This document shows positions 46,463 through 58,042 of a DNA stretch of 64,000 nucleotides, one piece after another. The notes beneath the pieces were generated by a model. It saw only the letters and a list, made by a program, of their open reading frames with translations. It did not search any database and had not been told where the DNA came from. This DNA comes from Humulus lupulus (taxonomy: Eukaryota > Streptophyta > Magnoliopsida > Rosales > Cannabaceae): contig NC_084796.1 of NCBI RefSeq assembly GCF_963169125.1, positions 211,299,948 through 211,363,947 of the forward strand. Reading direction: 5' to 3'. How positions within the stretch are numbered: position 1 is the stretch's first letter; the number at the start of each line of letters is the position of its first letter. The translations under genes and the position numbers were made by a program.

Positions 46463-46765
46463 CTTCTGATTGTGCTTCAATGATCAAGGCCTTAAATTGT
46501 ACAGAAAAGGTTCTTACTCGGCCATAGAAGTTGTGAAGGATTCTTCCATTTTTCATTTGTGTAGGTCATTCTTTCATTCTTTTTGGACAGCTAACAGAGT
46601 AGCTCATGTAATTGCTAAGCATGCTTGTAATAAGTTTGTTAATGATTTATGGCTAGGTTCTGTCCCTGATTGTGCCTCTGCTTTGATTCAAGTAGAGTTG
46701 CCTTAGCTGTTGTTTTGCTTTTGGTTCAATAAAGTTTCATTTAAAAAAAGAAAAAAAAGAAGATC
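46463..46765 (+). pseudogene. L1-type LINE, C-terminal RNase H and 3' end
   Basis: Continues the LINE after the Tork-like insertion: SDCASMIKALN, SIFHLCRSFFHSFWTANRVA and AHVIAKHACNKF, ending at a TAG near 46704. These are the last strands and helix of the RVT_3 type RNase H of plant L1 elements. AATAAAG at 46729 and an A-rich tail (46741-46765) mark the true 3' end. Confidence 0.87.
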
Positions 46766-48953
46766 AAAGTACTAATAAGAAAGAATTCTTCTCTTAAAAA
46801 AAATAATTCTTAAACTTTACACGCACGAACGATCAATTCTACATATCTAACAATGTGAACGCAAATATACAAGGAAAAATGATATCACATAAAATGGTAT
46901 ATAATAGAATAACATAATATATTCCTTAAATTTAAACTCTCTATCATTTAGGATCTTCCGATAATAGAATATGCATACCTTTCACGCTAACTTATTTTTA
47001 ATGTAGAAGACAACATACTCTTTACTCTAACTTATTTTTAATTATAAATATACTTTTAAAAAAATTATTACAAAAATAGCATAATAATTTCATAAATAAA
47101 CAACAATTAATGGATCGTTCCATCTCTCCATTCTTCCTACAAAATAATTTGAAAGATTCTTACTCTCTTCTCCCTCTTTTATAATTTTCATCTTTCCATT
47201 TTCTCTCATATTTTCTCTCCATCCTACCAAATATTGTATTATTAGTCAAAGTGTAAAAGTGGAAAATTAATTATACATAATAATGTGTTATATTAACTTC
47301 AACCGAGTAAGTAGTAATAATAAGGTGCATTTAAAAATGATTAATAATAATTAAAGTGAAATTTTTGAGTATTTGATAGTACAAAAAGTAGGTTCAGTGA
47401 AAATCACTTGCTAAGAATTGTGCTCCTAACCCAAATAACTTTATGTCATTTTCTCAATGAGCTTCGGTTTACAAAGATTCCGACTATCAAACATGAGATA
47501 CTCCTTTGGCCAAACTAAGGTAAGGGTGGCGTCATTGAGAGTCGTCGCACTAACAAAAAATAAAAAACATGCTAAGAGGAACAACCTCAAGTGGTAGTCC
47601 CACTCACCATTGACAAATTAAAAACCAAATCCCAGATACCTACCTTCCCACTTTCTTTTCTAAATTCCAATAATGCTTTAATTTGATTTCCCTCCTCTCC
47701 TTACATATATACACATGTGTTAATATAAATTTATATATATATATAACATATAAACAATTTGGTACTTATTAAATTTTTGTATTATTTTATTTCTCAACTC
47801 TTTTTTTTTTTTAAATCTAAAAAAAACTATTTTTTCAATTTATTGTACCAAATATATATATTATTTTATTAATATATATTTATACTATAAACTATTTCAC
47901 CAAATTAAATAATTAAAAAATAAAACTTCCAATGGATAGTAACATACTATATTTGACACATTAATGTTTCATACTTTAGTTTTATTTTATTGGATGGAGT
48001 TAGGATGAGATTTCAAAATGGAGCCAGCATGTCAAGTTAAGGGGCCAAATTGTAAAAAAAAAAATTAGGTGGACCAAATTCAAATTTTCTAAAAAAAATA
48101 ACAAAAAATACAGGGCCTTCGTTGAGGGTATTTTTAGGAAGATAGAAGAAAAATAAAAAATAATTTATTAATGAAATAAGGTAAATTTATCAAATGAGAG
48201 ATTATGATAATATTTGAAGATGTGAAAAGAAGATGATACAGTAGAAAAAAGGAGGTACATCATATGTGAAAAAATTAATATAATTCTATCATATATTCAA
48301 TTATCATCTTCATATAAATAAATATAACATTTATAATACATGAAACCACCATACTTTTAGTGTAATGGTGACCCTCATGGCTTTGTAATTATGAGGTTAA
48401 ATGTTTCCTGAACTCTTCATTTGTTTTAAATATTTGTAAATTATATATAATATCACATATTTCCCTTTTATGGAGATATGTGTTGTCCCTCTTTGTGGAA
48501 ATGTATCTAGTCCCCTCCCTTGCTCGACACTAGTTTCTCCATAAATATGCTAAATGATGTACTGTCAATAAAGAAGTACAAAGATCAAATATGTAGTCGC
48601 CTGAAATCTCTTTATTGGTAGGCAATGTTCGGCATGAGAATTCTATTATGAAAACGAGTTCAACTTAACATGTCATGTAATGAATTGTAATGTATTTAAG
48701 TATAACATGTAATGTTCTCAAAACAAAAAATATATATAATACATAAAATTATATTCATCCAACTTATTTTATAATAAGATATTATTTGGCAAATGATTAA
48801 TTCATTAATTTTTTTCACTTTTATTTTGTCTTATTCTAATTCAATACTATCATTTTTTTAATAAGAATGATAAATTTTTCATTAACTCAAAATATCATCC
48901 ATACAAAGAGATAAAAATTTAGATGGACTATCTAATAAGACAATATAGAAGTA
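46766..48953. other. AT-rich DNA, nothing recognised
   Basis: About 2.2 kb with long A/T runs and no open frame above 60 codons. I see no LTR ends, terminal inverted repeats or coding motif. It may be old intergenic DNA or decayed transposon sequence. Confidence 0.6.
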
Positions 48954-49760
48954 TTGACGCGGTTTTTCGTCAACTTAGAATTAATAAATTTGAAAGAGAG
49001 TATTAGGCTTGCACTAAACCGTAAATAACGAACACACTCAATTTACATGGTTCAGTGGTTTAAATCCACCTAGTCCACGAGTCTGTATTATTGCTATATT
49101 TTCTCAAGAGAATTGTTTATCACAATTTCTCTAGAGTTTCAGTATATATGAGTTTTTTCTTTCTTTTTCTATCCATTCACTCTCTATTTATATGGGACTA
49201 ATGGACAGGTTTGGATAACTTACAAAATTGGGTAATTTCCCATTATTACATTAATTGTATGATATTCTACATCCACAAAGTAAGATTATAATATTCTATG
49301 TATGGATATAAATATTGAGTCTTCAGGGATTTGTATCTATACTTCTAGTGTTGGCTACGAGCTAAGGAATTATAACAAGACCTTAACAATTCCATGATGG
49401 TTCGAGTTGCATATCAGGTTACTCGAGTTATGGTTAGGCAACCTCGAAGTCTGGCTAAACAGTCTCCTCGATTCCTTGACGAAGTATGCTTAGGTCAACC
49501 TAAGTATCCAGAGATCAGCTCCATGTGCCTCGAACTAAAGAAAGATTCATTAAATGCTTTCCAGCTATACCACGAACAAAACACGTTAGCTCGTGTTTTT
49601 CAGGTACAACAGAGAGAAAACAAGATGCTCTTGCAATGTGATGAGCAACCTTGTTAGCAGATCATTTGACAAACAAAATAGAAACATCATTTAAGCTGTG
49701 TAAAAACACCTTATAATCATTAATAATTAAGCCAATTATTGCTCGCTGCCATCCATGTTG
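48954..49760 (-). repeat. Degenerate Tat-like LTR remnant
   Basis: Starts TATTGACGCGGTTTTTCGTCAAC and then follows the LTR 33482-34214 (GGTTCAGTGGTT, CCACCTAGTCCACGAG). The right limit is unclear. The 87-codon frame at 49394-49657 lies in its distal part and has no coding motif I recognise. Confidence 0.65.
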
Positions 49761-49809
49761 TTTAATCTAACTCAATGCCTATTTGAAGTCGACTGCCTCA
49801 GCCACATCC

Positions 49810-51218
49810 GGTGAAACATTCCCATTCTAGCAACAACCTCTCCCACTGGGAGACGTGGGATGTCTTTTACCTCCCCCAATGGGAGAGGTTGAAAGTATTT
49901 CATTTTTTATAATTTTTAAATAATATATATTTGTATTATTACTTAATTTGAAATGTATATTTACTAATAAATAAAATTATATATATTTATTATTTAATAA
50001 TAGTTTCGTCTTTTAATATATTTTATCATTATTATCAATAATTAATAAAATATTTCAGTTAATTAAATTAAAAGATGAAACTATAAAAAAAATTAAAAAC
50101 ATAATTCCATTTTTTTTAAATCCCTCTTCCTCATATTTCTCTACTTTGAAGATAATAGCAAGAATTACAAAACACAAATACCCTTTATAAAATCAGCAAG
50201 CAAACTAAATTAATCCAAATAATTTCAACAAAAGTTAAAAGAACAAACAAAACACATATCAAGAACACCACAAGAACTAGAAGAGCACAAAAATTACAAA
50301 CAAATCATCCAAAAATTACAAACTCTCCCTATCTCTTCTTTGTAGAAAAATCTCAACCACATACGCATTAGCTAGTCCCCGCGCCCAGCCCGTCCCTGCG
50401 TCTATCATCGTCGCCGTGCTCCGGTCACTGTCGTGCCCACCCTTGCCTCCGCGCCCCAGTTTCCGTTGCCCCACCCTTGCCGGATGCTAGTCCCTTGCCT
50501 ACGCCTATGAATAAACAAAGAGTTTGTGAGAGAAAAATATAGATTGAGAGGAGGAATGAGGGAAGATAATTTAAGGGGAAAATGCAAAAGAAAAGAGAGA
50601 AAGATAGAGAGAGAGGCGGCAGATAGTATGAGAGAAAGAGAGAGAAGAGTATATATGAGAGATTAGGGTTTCTTTTATTTATTCATTTATTATTAATTTT
50701 TAATATAAAAAGTTTGAAAAATAGATATGATGAGAGAAGAGAGAGAAACGTGGGAATTAAATTTAATGGGAGTGTAAGAGATGAGAGTAACATGGGAGAG
50801 AGTGAGGATTTAAAAGGATTTGATTTATAATAATAATAATAATAATGAGTATAAAGGATGATAATGTGGGAGAGAGAAATTTTGACTATGAAAAAGTGAT
50901 TGTCAGATTTTTTTTTTTTTTTACATATAACGTCTCCCAAGGGGAGACATGTGACACGTGGCACGTCTCACACTGGAAGACATGCCACGTGTCCTACGTC
51001 TCTCAATGGGAGACGTTGGATGTCCCCTCGGAAACGTATTTAGACTCCAAATTTTCAACGTCTTCCTGCACTTTTAATGTCTTACAATTTTAGTAATTAA
51101 TAAAAACTTTCAATGTCTCCCAACATAAGACATTTAAAATCTCTCCTAATTTTTAATGTCTTACACCAATTGTGTAAGACATTGTAGGGAGTCATTGAAT
51201 GTCAAAATTATTGTAGTG
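49810..51218. mobile_element. CACTA-like DNA transposon, right end with internal DNA
   Basis: The right end reads TTATTGTAGTG (51208-51218), the reverse complement of a CACTACAATAA terminus. Next to it are subterminal repeats: variants of TGTCTCCCA/TGGGAGACGT (50933-51030) and AATGTCTTACA, with a near-perfect 29-bp palindrome at 51155-51183. CTCCCACTGGGAGACGTGGG and CCCAATGGGAGAGG at 49830-49890 look like the left partner repeats, but I find no left CACTA terminus. No transposase is visible, so the copy is non-autonomous or truncated. It adjoins LINE DNA on the right. Confidence 0.6.
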
Positions 51219-51716
51219 AACTGTGGCTTGGTCCAATGCTACTTACTATCATCTGGTACATTCACTCCCAGTGATGGAACATCACACTTAGTTTGAGCAT
51301 TCACCCATTGATCAAAACTCATTTTTGTTGTAAAAACTACTCCATCAACAAATGGTTTCTTCTGCTGCCAAACCAACTCATTCCTAGCTTTCCAAGCTGC
51401 CCAACACACCATAACAATTACTGCAATTCGTTCTTTACTGTTGCATTTTAGAACTCCTTCTAACCAGGAAGAAAAAGTTGTCTCGATACCACCACCTTGC
51501 ATCAATCCTGATTTTTGCATACACGCCTTAGTAAAAGAACAACCCACTAGACTATGAAAATTGTTTCAGAGTCACTAAGACAAATCGGATAGATTAGAGG
51601 AACCTCAACATGCTTTAAACAAAGTTGAACTCTAGTTGGAAGGAAACCCTTAACAACACGCCAAAGTAAGTTTTTAACCTTTGGAGGAATTTTCAAGTTC
51701 CACATCTTCCTCCCTT
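51219..51716 (-). pseudogene. Second L1-type LINE fragment
   Basis: The minus strand encodes LKIPPKVKNLLWRVVKG with FLPTR and PICLSDSETIF (zf-RVT; 51715-51550) and, in 51547-51239, the region before RNase H (VCWAAWKARNELVWQQKK). It ends at the CACTA-like terminus where RNase H should begin. A TAG near 51240 and a frameshift or stop near 51550 break it. Confidence 0.82.
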
Positions 51717-51991
51717 AAATTAATATTCATTTAAAAAAAAACAAAACTCATACATATGGTCCTTTTATATATAAAATTTATTATTATTAATTTACCTATA
51801 GTTTGAAAAATAAATTATATAATGAACTGTATATATTGTAATAAAATAAGGGTAAAAATATTTTATTTTTTTCAATGAGACATTTTTATTCATATTTTAT
51901 AATAATTAATAAAATTTTACTTATTTTAAACTAAGATTAATTTATTTTTACATGTGACACTTTTATATTATTATTTTATTTTAAGTTTTGT
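51717..51991. other. AT-rich stretch, nothing recognised
   Basis: About 275 bp of AT-rich sequence between the LINE piece and the Tat LTR fragment; no feature seen. Confidence 0.6.
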
Positions 51992-52335
51992 TGTACCCAA
52001 AATAAGCGTGGATTCAATCATTCAGGTAGGGGGTACAACTGGCAGATAAACACGTGGAGAAAGCACGCGAGTAGGACATCTGGATAATTTTGATGTGAGT
52101 AGCTCGAGTTAAGACTTGGTAGCATGATAAGTAGATAATCTCCAGATCGCCTCTCAGGACAATAACCTAGTTCGAGACATGTGATAGCTAGATCGCCCTC
52201 TGGATACTCCGAACTTGGTCTGAACTAAAGTCTGTTCACTCTTCGATCTCTAGCTCGAGGGAGATGTTCAACTCATGGAAACCTGGTCATGACGCAGAGT
52301 GAAGGATCCCGAGAGACTTGGAGGTTCCTTATGCG
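51992..52335 (+). repeat. Tat-like LTR fragment joined to a Tekay-like LTR
   Basis: TGTACCCAAAATAAGCGTGG at 51992 is the start of the LTR seen in reverse at 33482-34214. About 340 bp match until the sequence changes to Tekay-like LTR at 52330-52350, around a shared ATTAATG. Confidence 0.75.
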
Positions 52336-53933
52336 TTAAACACATTAATGCCGCTCTTTGCTCTTAAGCCAATACCATACGATCAGTGCTCAATATTACT
52401 GCCGATCATGACAACTAAGTCAAGACTTCATGACCATTACTAACACCAATGTCAGTTCTGACTAATAAGTCAGTGCCATTCACAAATAAGCAAAGTTGCT
52501 AGGCATTTACAATGCAATCAATGTTCATATATAGAGCACTCAGCATGCCTCATTAATAACCATGCATGTCACATACTGGGTGCAGTTTTCTTACCTTTGG
52601 TCCAAGCACAGGTTATAAATAAACGACCCTCAAGCACGATCCTGTTTCCAAGACCCTAGCGATAACCTAGTCACAAACATAATATAAAACCCCATAAAAA
52701 TGAGTAAATAAATACTTCTGGAAAAATCCTGGCCTCTGGGACATCGAATCCTACTCAACTGGGTAGTAGGATTGATCCAAGCCCTTAGAATTAAGTTCCC
52801 ACGGCTATAAACCAAATCTGGGAAAAAATGCACAATAGTTGCGACTTGGCCTTGAGGATCACGACTTTCCCCCAAGACAGAGAGCCTCTACCTAGGTATC
52901 AGGGTGCGGGCCGCGAATTGGTCCTTCTTGGGTCATAGCCCCCCCCCCCCCCCCCCAATGCAGACTCTTCCTAGCTCCTGGTTCATCCAGGTCGTGACTT
53001 GACCACGAAACCAACCATTTCCTACTGTTTTTCTCATTTAAAATCCTCCAAAAATCTATCCAAACATATCCAAATCCCAAAATCAAATTTCCCAAACATC
53101 CTAATTAACCAAAACCATTAAAATCCAAGTCTCAAACCATCCAAAAACTTATCAAAACATAAAATTCAAAGCTTAAAACTTAAAACTTGGATTACCTCTG
53201 ATTAAGTTGTTTCCCAACTAAATCCTCTAGCTAATAAGCTTCTAATCTTTCCTAGAATAGCTATGCCACGATCCTTGCTCGAATCCAAGTCCTAAAACTC
53301 GAGTTTCTTTCGAAAATGCGAACGGGTGTCGAAAAGGAAACGGGAAAGAGAGAGAATGTTCTGAACGTTCTTTTATAATTCTAACAGGTTACTTTGAGCT
53401 TAAGTAACCTCAAGCAAATCCTAATGCCCGGGGTCCCAAAAACGCCCCCTGGGGTAAAATAGTCAAAATTCCCAGAATTCTCTCCTGATCTCACTAACTC
53501 CCAATTTATCATAAAATATTTATTCCCATTACCCAATATCCCGGTAATGTGCTAAATACCCAAAATACCCCTTGACTCACTCTGAGTCAAGTATGGATCA
53601 CGTTGTGACTTTCCCACTAGCTTGCTCCTTAGGATTGTCTCGTGCCGAGTAACCCAAACATACTCACATAATAGTGTGGTCCTACACATATATCATATAT
53701 ATGCCAAATATACCCAAAATGGGCCAAATTATGAAAATTGCCCAATTAAACAGAAATGGATCCACATGCTTATTTAATACACATAAACATGCATAACAAG
53801 TCATATTACAATATAACTCACATAATCACATAATGATACACATAAATATTATATAATCACATAATTCCATAATTTGACATCCTGGCCCCCTAATTAAGGC
53901 CCTAAGCCTTATTAGGAAATTTGGGATGTTACA
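52336..53933 (-). repeat. 3' LTR of a Tekay-like gypsy element, distal part lost
   Basis: In plus orientation it ends GGGATGTTACA at 53933, next to the purine tract of the internal region. The first 460 bp overlap the 5' LTR at about 58800-59262 and look about 90% identical. It contains GGTAAGAAAACTGCACC (reverse, 52579), a weak palindrome area with an 18-base C run (52939-52956), and ATTACCTC (53192). Confidence 0.82.
52939..52956. repeat. Poly-C run of 18
   Basis: Homopolymer in the cassette region of the 3' LTR; the length is likely uncertain. Confidence 0.9.
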
Positions 53934-53989
53934 GCTATCCCCCTCTTACAAAAATTTCGTCCTCGAAATTTTATCTGACTAGCTCAGAA

Positions 53990-56262
53990 CATCTATCTAG
54001 TCTAACTGATTCCAATTTCCAAGTCACTCCCTCGACCTTACAGTTTCTGTATAATACCTTAACCCAACGTATAACTTTGTTCCTCAGAACCCTATTCTTT
54101 CTCTTAAAATCTGAACTGGCTACCCTTCACATGATAACTTAACCTCCAATTCCAAATCCTCATAACTCAACACATGATTCTCATCTAACACATGTTTCTA
54201 CACCATGTAAATCTGAAATACGTTGTATACGCCCGACAATGCCAAATCTAAGTCCAATCCAAAGGAAACTTGACTGATCCTTCCCAAGATTTCCAACAGT
54301 CTTACTAATCTAGGGCTCAACCTGCCCTTATTTCCTCACCCCTTTCCATGGTGATCTTTTAAGGAAGATACAATCCTCCACTTGGAATTCCATGTTCTTG
54401 CTGTTCAAATTAATACAACTTCTCCATTTACTTTGAGAAGCGAGCATTCAAGCTGTAACCTTTTCAATAACCTCAATGGTCCCTTAAACTATCTCAAGGT
54501 CCAAATATAACATCTCACCCATCTCATCCCAATGAATGGGCAATATACATTCCCTACCATACAATATCTCATAAGGTGCCCCACCAATAACTGGACAAAT
54601 CTTTCTCTGATTTACCATCAGTCTGAGGATAATGAACTGTACTAAACTCCAACTATATACTCATCTCCTTCCATAACTTTTCCCAAGACTTGGAAGTAAT
54701 AACAGGGTCCTCATTTAATAAGATTAGCTTTGAATTCCATGAAGGCGTACTACCTTTCTCATATAAAGATTTTTATACTGATCAACTGTATTACTTGTTC
54801 TTACTGATACAAAGCGAGCTGATTTTGTATACTAGCCCATAATGACTCGAACCAAATCATGCTGACCCACTATCCTGGGCAGCCCCCCAGTGAAACCTAT
54901 CACAATGTACTTCCTCTATGGAATACACAAAGGCTGTACATGCCCTACTGGTTCCTAATACTCTGTCTTGATCTGCTAACAGGTTAAAAACTCTGCCACG
55001 TATTCAGTTACGTCCCTCTCCATCCCAGGCCACCAATACAAAGCTTTCAGATTCTGGTACATCTTCATGATGCTTGGATGAAGAGAAGAAGAGAGTAGTA
55101 TAAGATTCATCTTGAATCTCCCATTTAATCTTAGTGTCCATCGGATTCCAAGTCCGATCCATATACCACAATAAACTCATACTTGACACTGCATAGTCCT
55201 TAACTAATCTAGCTAAGGTATTCCCCTCAATTCTTCCCATCTATGGTTCACTTAACTATTTTTCCTTTGATCCTCTCTAAAATAGTAAACTCAAGTGTAA
55301 TGTTGGCCACCTGGCCCACCAGTAACTCTACTCTAGTTATGGTCATATCCTTCAACTACCATGATGCATAGGAAATCACCTTTTCCTGTCAATGAAGTGT
55401 CATAATAACCTACAAATTGGTTCTGATCTGTAAGAATACTTAGAACTCTTCCACAAAGTACATAAAATATCCTGCCCGTCGAAGGAAACTCCTGACCTCT
55501 AAGGCATTCCTTGACCTCAGCAAATCTCCAACTGAAAATATACCACAATACCGTCGATCAAAACGATCACAAATCCAATTTAGATCATCTTTGAATACTC
55601 TATCCATCTAATCCATCAAAGCAACTCGGAATTAATCAAATCTTCAAAACATAACTCAGCACTCTTAGTCCCCATATCTAATATAAAAAAAACAGTCTTC
55701 TACTTATCCTTTTCCCTGATCTTCAGCTTGTAATAACTAGATTGAAGATCCACCTTGAAGAATATCGTCTTACTCAAACACTGAACCTTTAGTTCTTACA
55801 GCTCTGCTGAAGCCGTGCAATACAGTGCCCTAGACCTGGTTCCATCCCCGACACTAATCTAATCACCATTTATCTCCTTGTGTAAATGTAATCGTAGAAA
55901 ATTTCCTGGAAACACATCCAGAAACTCATAGACTAATCCATTATGTCCTTGTCCCACTGGCACGACCTAAGTGGTATCCACCACACTAGCTAAGAATCAT
56001 ATGCATCCGCCTGTAATAGGTCTCTAGCTCTAAATACAGATGTCATAAACATACAAGGTCCATGCATAGCGCCAACAAATAAAAAGGTCTCTCACCCTCA
56101 AACCCAGGAGTTACCATCCTTTCCTTGCAATCTATCATTGCCCCATACTTGGTTAACCAATCTATATCTAGGATCATATCGAAGTCAGTCATAACCGACT
56201 CTATCAAATCAACTGATGATTCATTTCCACAATAATCTAACTCATCTCTTAATATTACCAAT
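53990..56262 (-). pseudogene. Tekay-like gypsy pol, degenerate
   Basis: Pieces in order on the minus strand: the post-protease motif FDMILDIDWLTKYGAMIDC (56181-56125), RT phrase IFFKVDLQSSYYKLKIREKD (about 55775-55710), the RT/RNase H junction ALEVRSFL (near 55500), part of the integrase zinc domain (about 55250-55010), the integrase core with FTGGLPRIVG, TKSARFVSVRT, TSKSWEKL and HYPQTDGKSE (about 54900-54600), and a final segment with RNKVIRWVKVLYRN near 54080-54040, the short variant chromodomain region of the Tekay/Del group. The region is shorter than a normal pol, the RT catalytic segment is not found, and stops are frequent. Confidence 0.8.
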
Positions 56263-56322
56263 AGAGTATCAAATTCCCATCACAACGTAGCCATGTAATC
56301 TGCATATCAAGTCTATACCTCT

Positions 56323-57540
56323 CTAGATGTAACAAGAAAAAAACAACATGGCACCAAAACTAGTCAGCATAATACAAAAATCAGAACTAGGAAGCTGACC
56401 TGCCACTACTAAAGAACCAACCTCAATCTCAGTCTTAGTCTCTGACTCTGACTGCATCAGAGAGAACACTAGAGCTGGAGTTGAGCTGTCCACTCCCTTT
56501 TGCTCATCTGTCCTTCGTCCTGGGCAATCCTTAATGAGGTGCCCAACCATCTTACAAAAGAAACAAGCCTTCACTCAATATTCCTTCAGATGATGCCTCT
56601 TGCCCCGAGTGCATTTTGGGTAAGACTTCCAATTTTCTTTCTTGCCCTGATGGCGTACCACAACACTTTGGAACCCCTTCTCTAAACCAGAGGTACTAGA
56701 TACATTGATAACTCTTCCTTCCTGATCACTGGGATCTTCACCCCTTCCTGATCCCTCAAATGGTGGTATCACTACTTGAGCACTATGCTCTTCAGCACTC
56801 TCATTCATAATTTGATTTCCTGTGCTCTCAACAGCAAGAGCCTTCCCTACCACCTGAGCGCAGGTAGAGAGTTCATGCGTTGGGGTGACTCCAATGCCGT
56901 GAGCTATTTTGGGATTCAATCCCTGGATAAACCTTTCCTTCCGAGCCACATCCGTGGGTACCATATCAAAAGCAAACTTGGCCAACCCATCGAATCTATT
57001 AACATACTCGGTTACTGTTGCATTTCCCTGAACAAGGTTCAGAAACTCATTCATTTTAGTAGTCTTAGCTGCATCACAAAAATATCTTTCATTAAAGAGC
57101 TGCCTAAATTCTTTCCAGTCCATCGCAGTTGTATCTCGTGTCTGGAATATCACTACCCACCACATCCGAGCATCATCTCACAACACATATATAGCACATA
57201 TCACCCTATCATGACCTACCACTCTCATACTGTCGAGAATAAAACTGATCATGCCCATCCATTTCTTAGCTCTGAATGGATCTAGGCCTCCCTAAAAAAC
57301 TGGAGGGTAATATTCCTGGAATATTCCACAAAGAAATTCCCACCTGTTCTCAACCCTAGGCTGAGCCAATATTGATGCCTCTCCTGGCATAGCAAAGGAA
57401 GAGGTGTTCCTTGACAAAACCTGCTGCTGTTTCAAACACCTATTCTCTTCCTCTTGCCTCTACAATCTCAATTTCATACCTGTAAACACCTGCTAGAAAT
57501 TCTGAAGGGCAGGTGAAGAACTTAGGTCATGGCTGTAATT
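56323..57540 (-). pseudogene. Tekay-like gypsy gag
   Basis: 57165-56575 is open for 196 codons with the Gag core MDWKEFRQLFNERYF, LVQGNATVTEYVNRFDGLAK and ERFIQGLNPKIAHGI. Upstream, in broken frames, are FRAKKWMGM and CAIYVL. Downstream, 56574-56323 contains the knuckle CFFCKMVGHLIKDC. A stop separates the two main pieces at about 56575. The layout agrees with a chromovirus Gag immediately before protease. Confidence 0.87.
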
Positions 57541-58020
57541 CCGAGCCTCGGTATATCTACCACCAGGTCTCATTAACTGCCTTGGGTGTATAACCTCTGA
57601 TTGAATCTACAGTCAGTATCTTGACCCACAAACATGATGAACATATTCAAAAGTCTTCCCCACGGGAACAATCTTACCACATTACATTCACAAATCACTG
57701 CGGTGCTAAAAACATGCCTATGGCATTCATACATCAATCATAATCCTTGCTCTTCCAACATACATACCATGCCTCCAACTTCAGCATGCAAATAACACAT
57801 TCATATAATCACTGAGTAGGTAATCACATAATCATGTTCAATATTCAAGGGCTAAGCCCTAACAGAATCTCATGCTCCCTAATAAGGTGTGCAGGTAAAG
57901 CATTTACATTCTATTTAAGCAGTTAAACACATAACCACATAAATAGTTACCATACCCTGAGTGAAGCTTGTCTTTAGTGATGAGTGTATATGCCCAGCTT
58001 GTCTACAGGAACCCTTAACC
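57541..58020. other. Leader of the Tekay-like element, no gene seen
   Basis: About 480 bp between the primer site and the recognisable Gag. The minus-strand sequence has no supportable frame. Confidence 0.6.
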
Positions 58021-58040
58021 TTGGCTTGCTCTGATACCAA
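58021..58040 (-). other. Primer-binding site of the Tekay-like element
   Basis: Minus strand TTGGTATCAGAGCAAGCC, a standard initiator-Met tRNA primer site, two bases from the LTR that begins (plus orientation) TGTAACATCC at 58043. Confidence 0.85.
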
Positions 58041-58042
58041 AT

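Noticed and set aside
46470..46706. 78-codon ORF as a small host gene
   Set aside because: Its sequence continues the RNase H domain of the LINE interrupted at 41282.
49394..49657. 87-codon ORF on the plus strand
   Set aside because: It lies in the distal part of a Tat-like LTR remnant and has no recognisable domain.
50405..50964. ORFs in the 50.4-51.0 kb region
   Set aside because: Low-complexity or pyrimidine-rich DNA inside the CACTA-like element; no domain.
58021..58040. Possible tRNA gene at TGGTATCAGAGC-type sequences
   Set aside because: Only the 3' complementary portion is present and it adjoins an LTR, so these are primer-binding sites.
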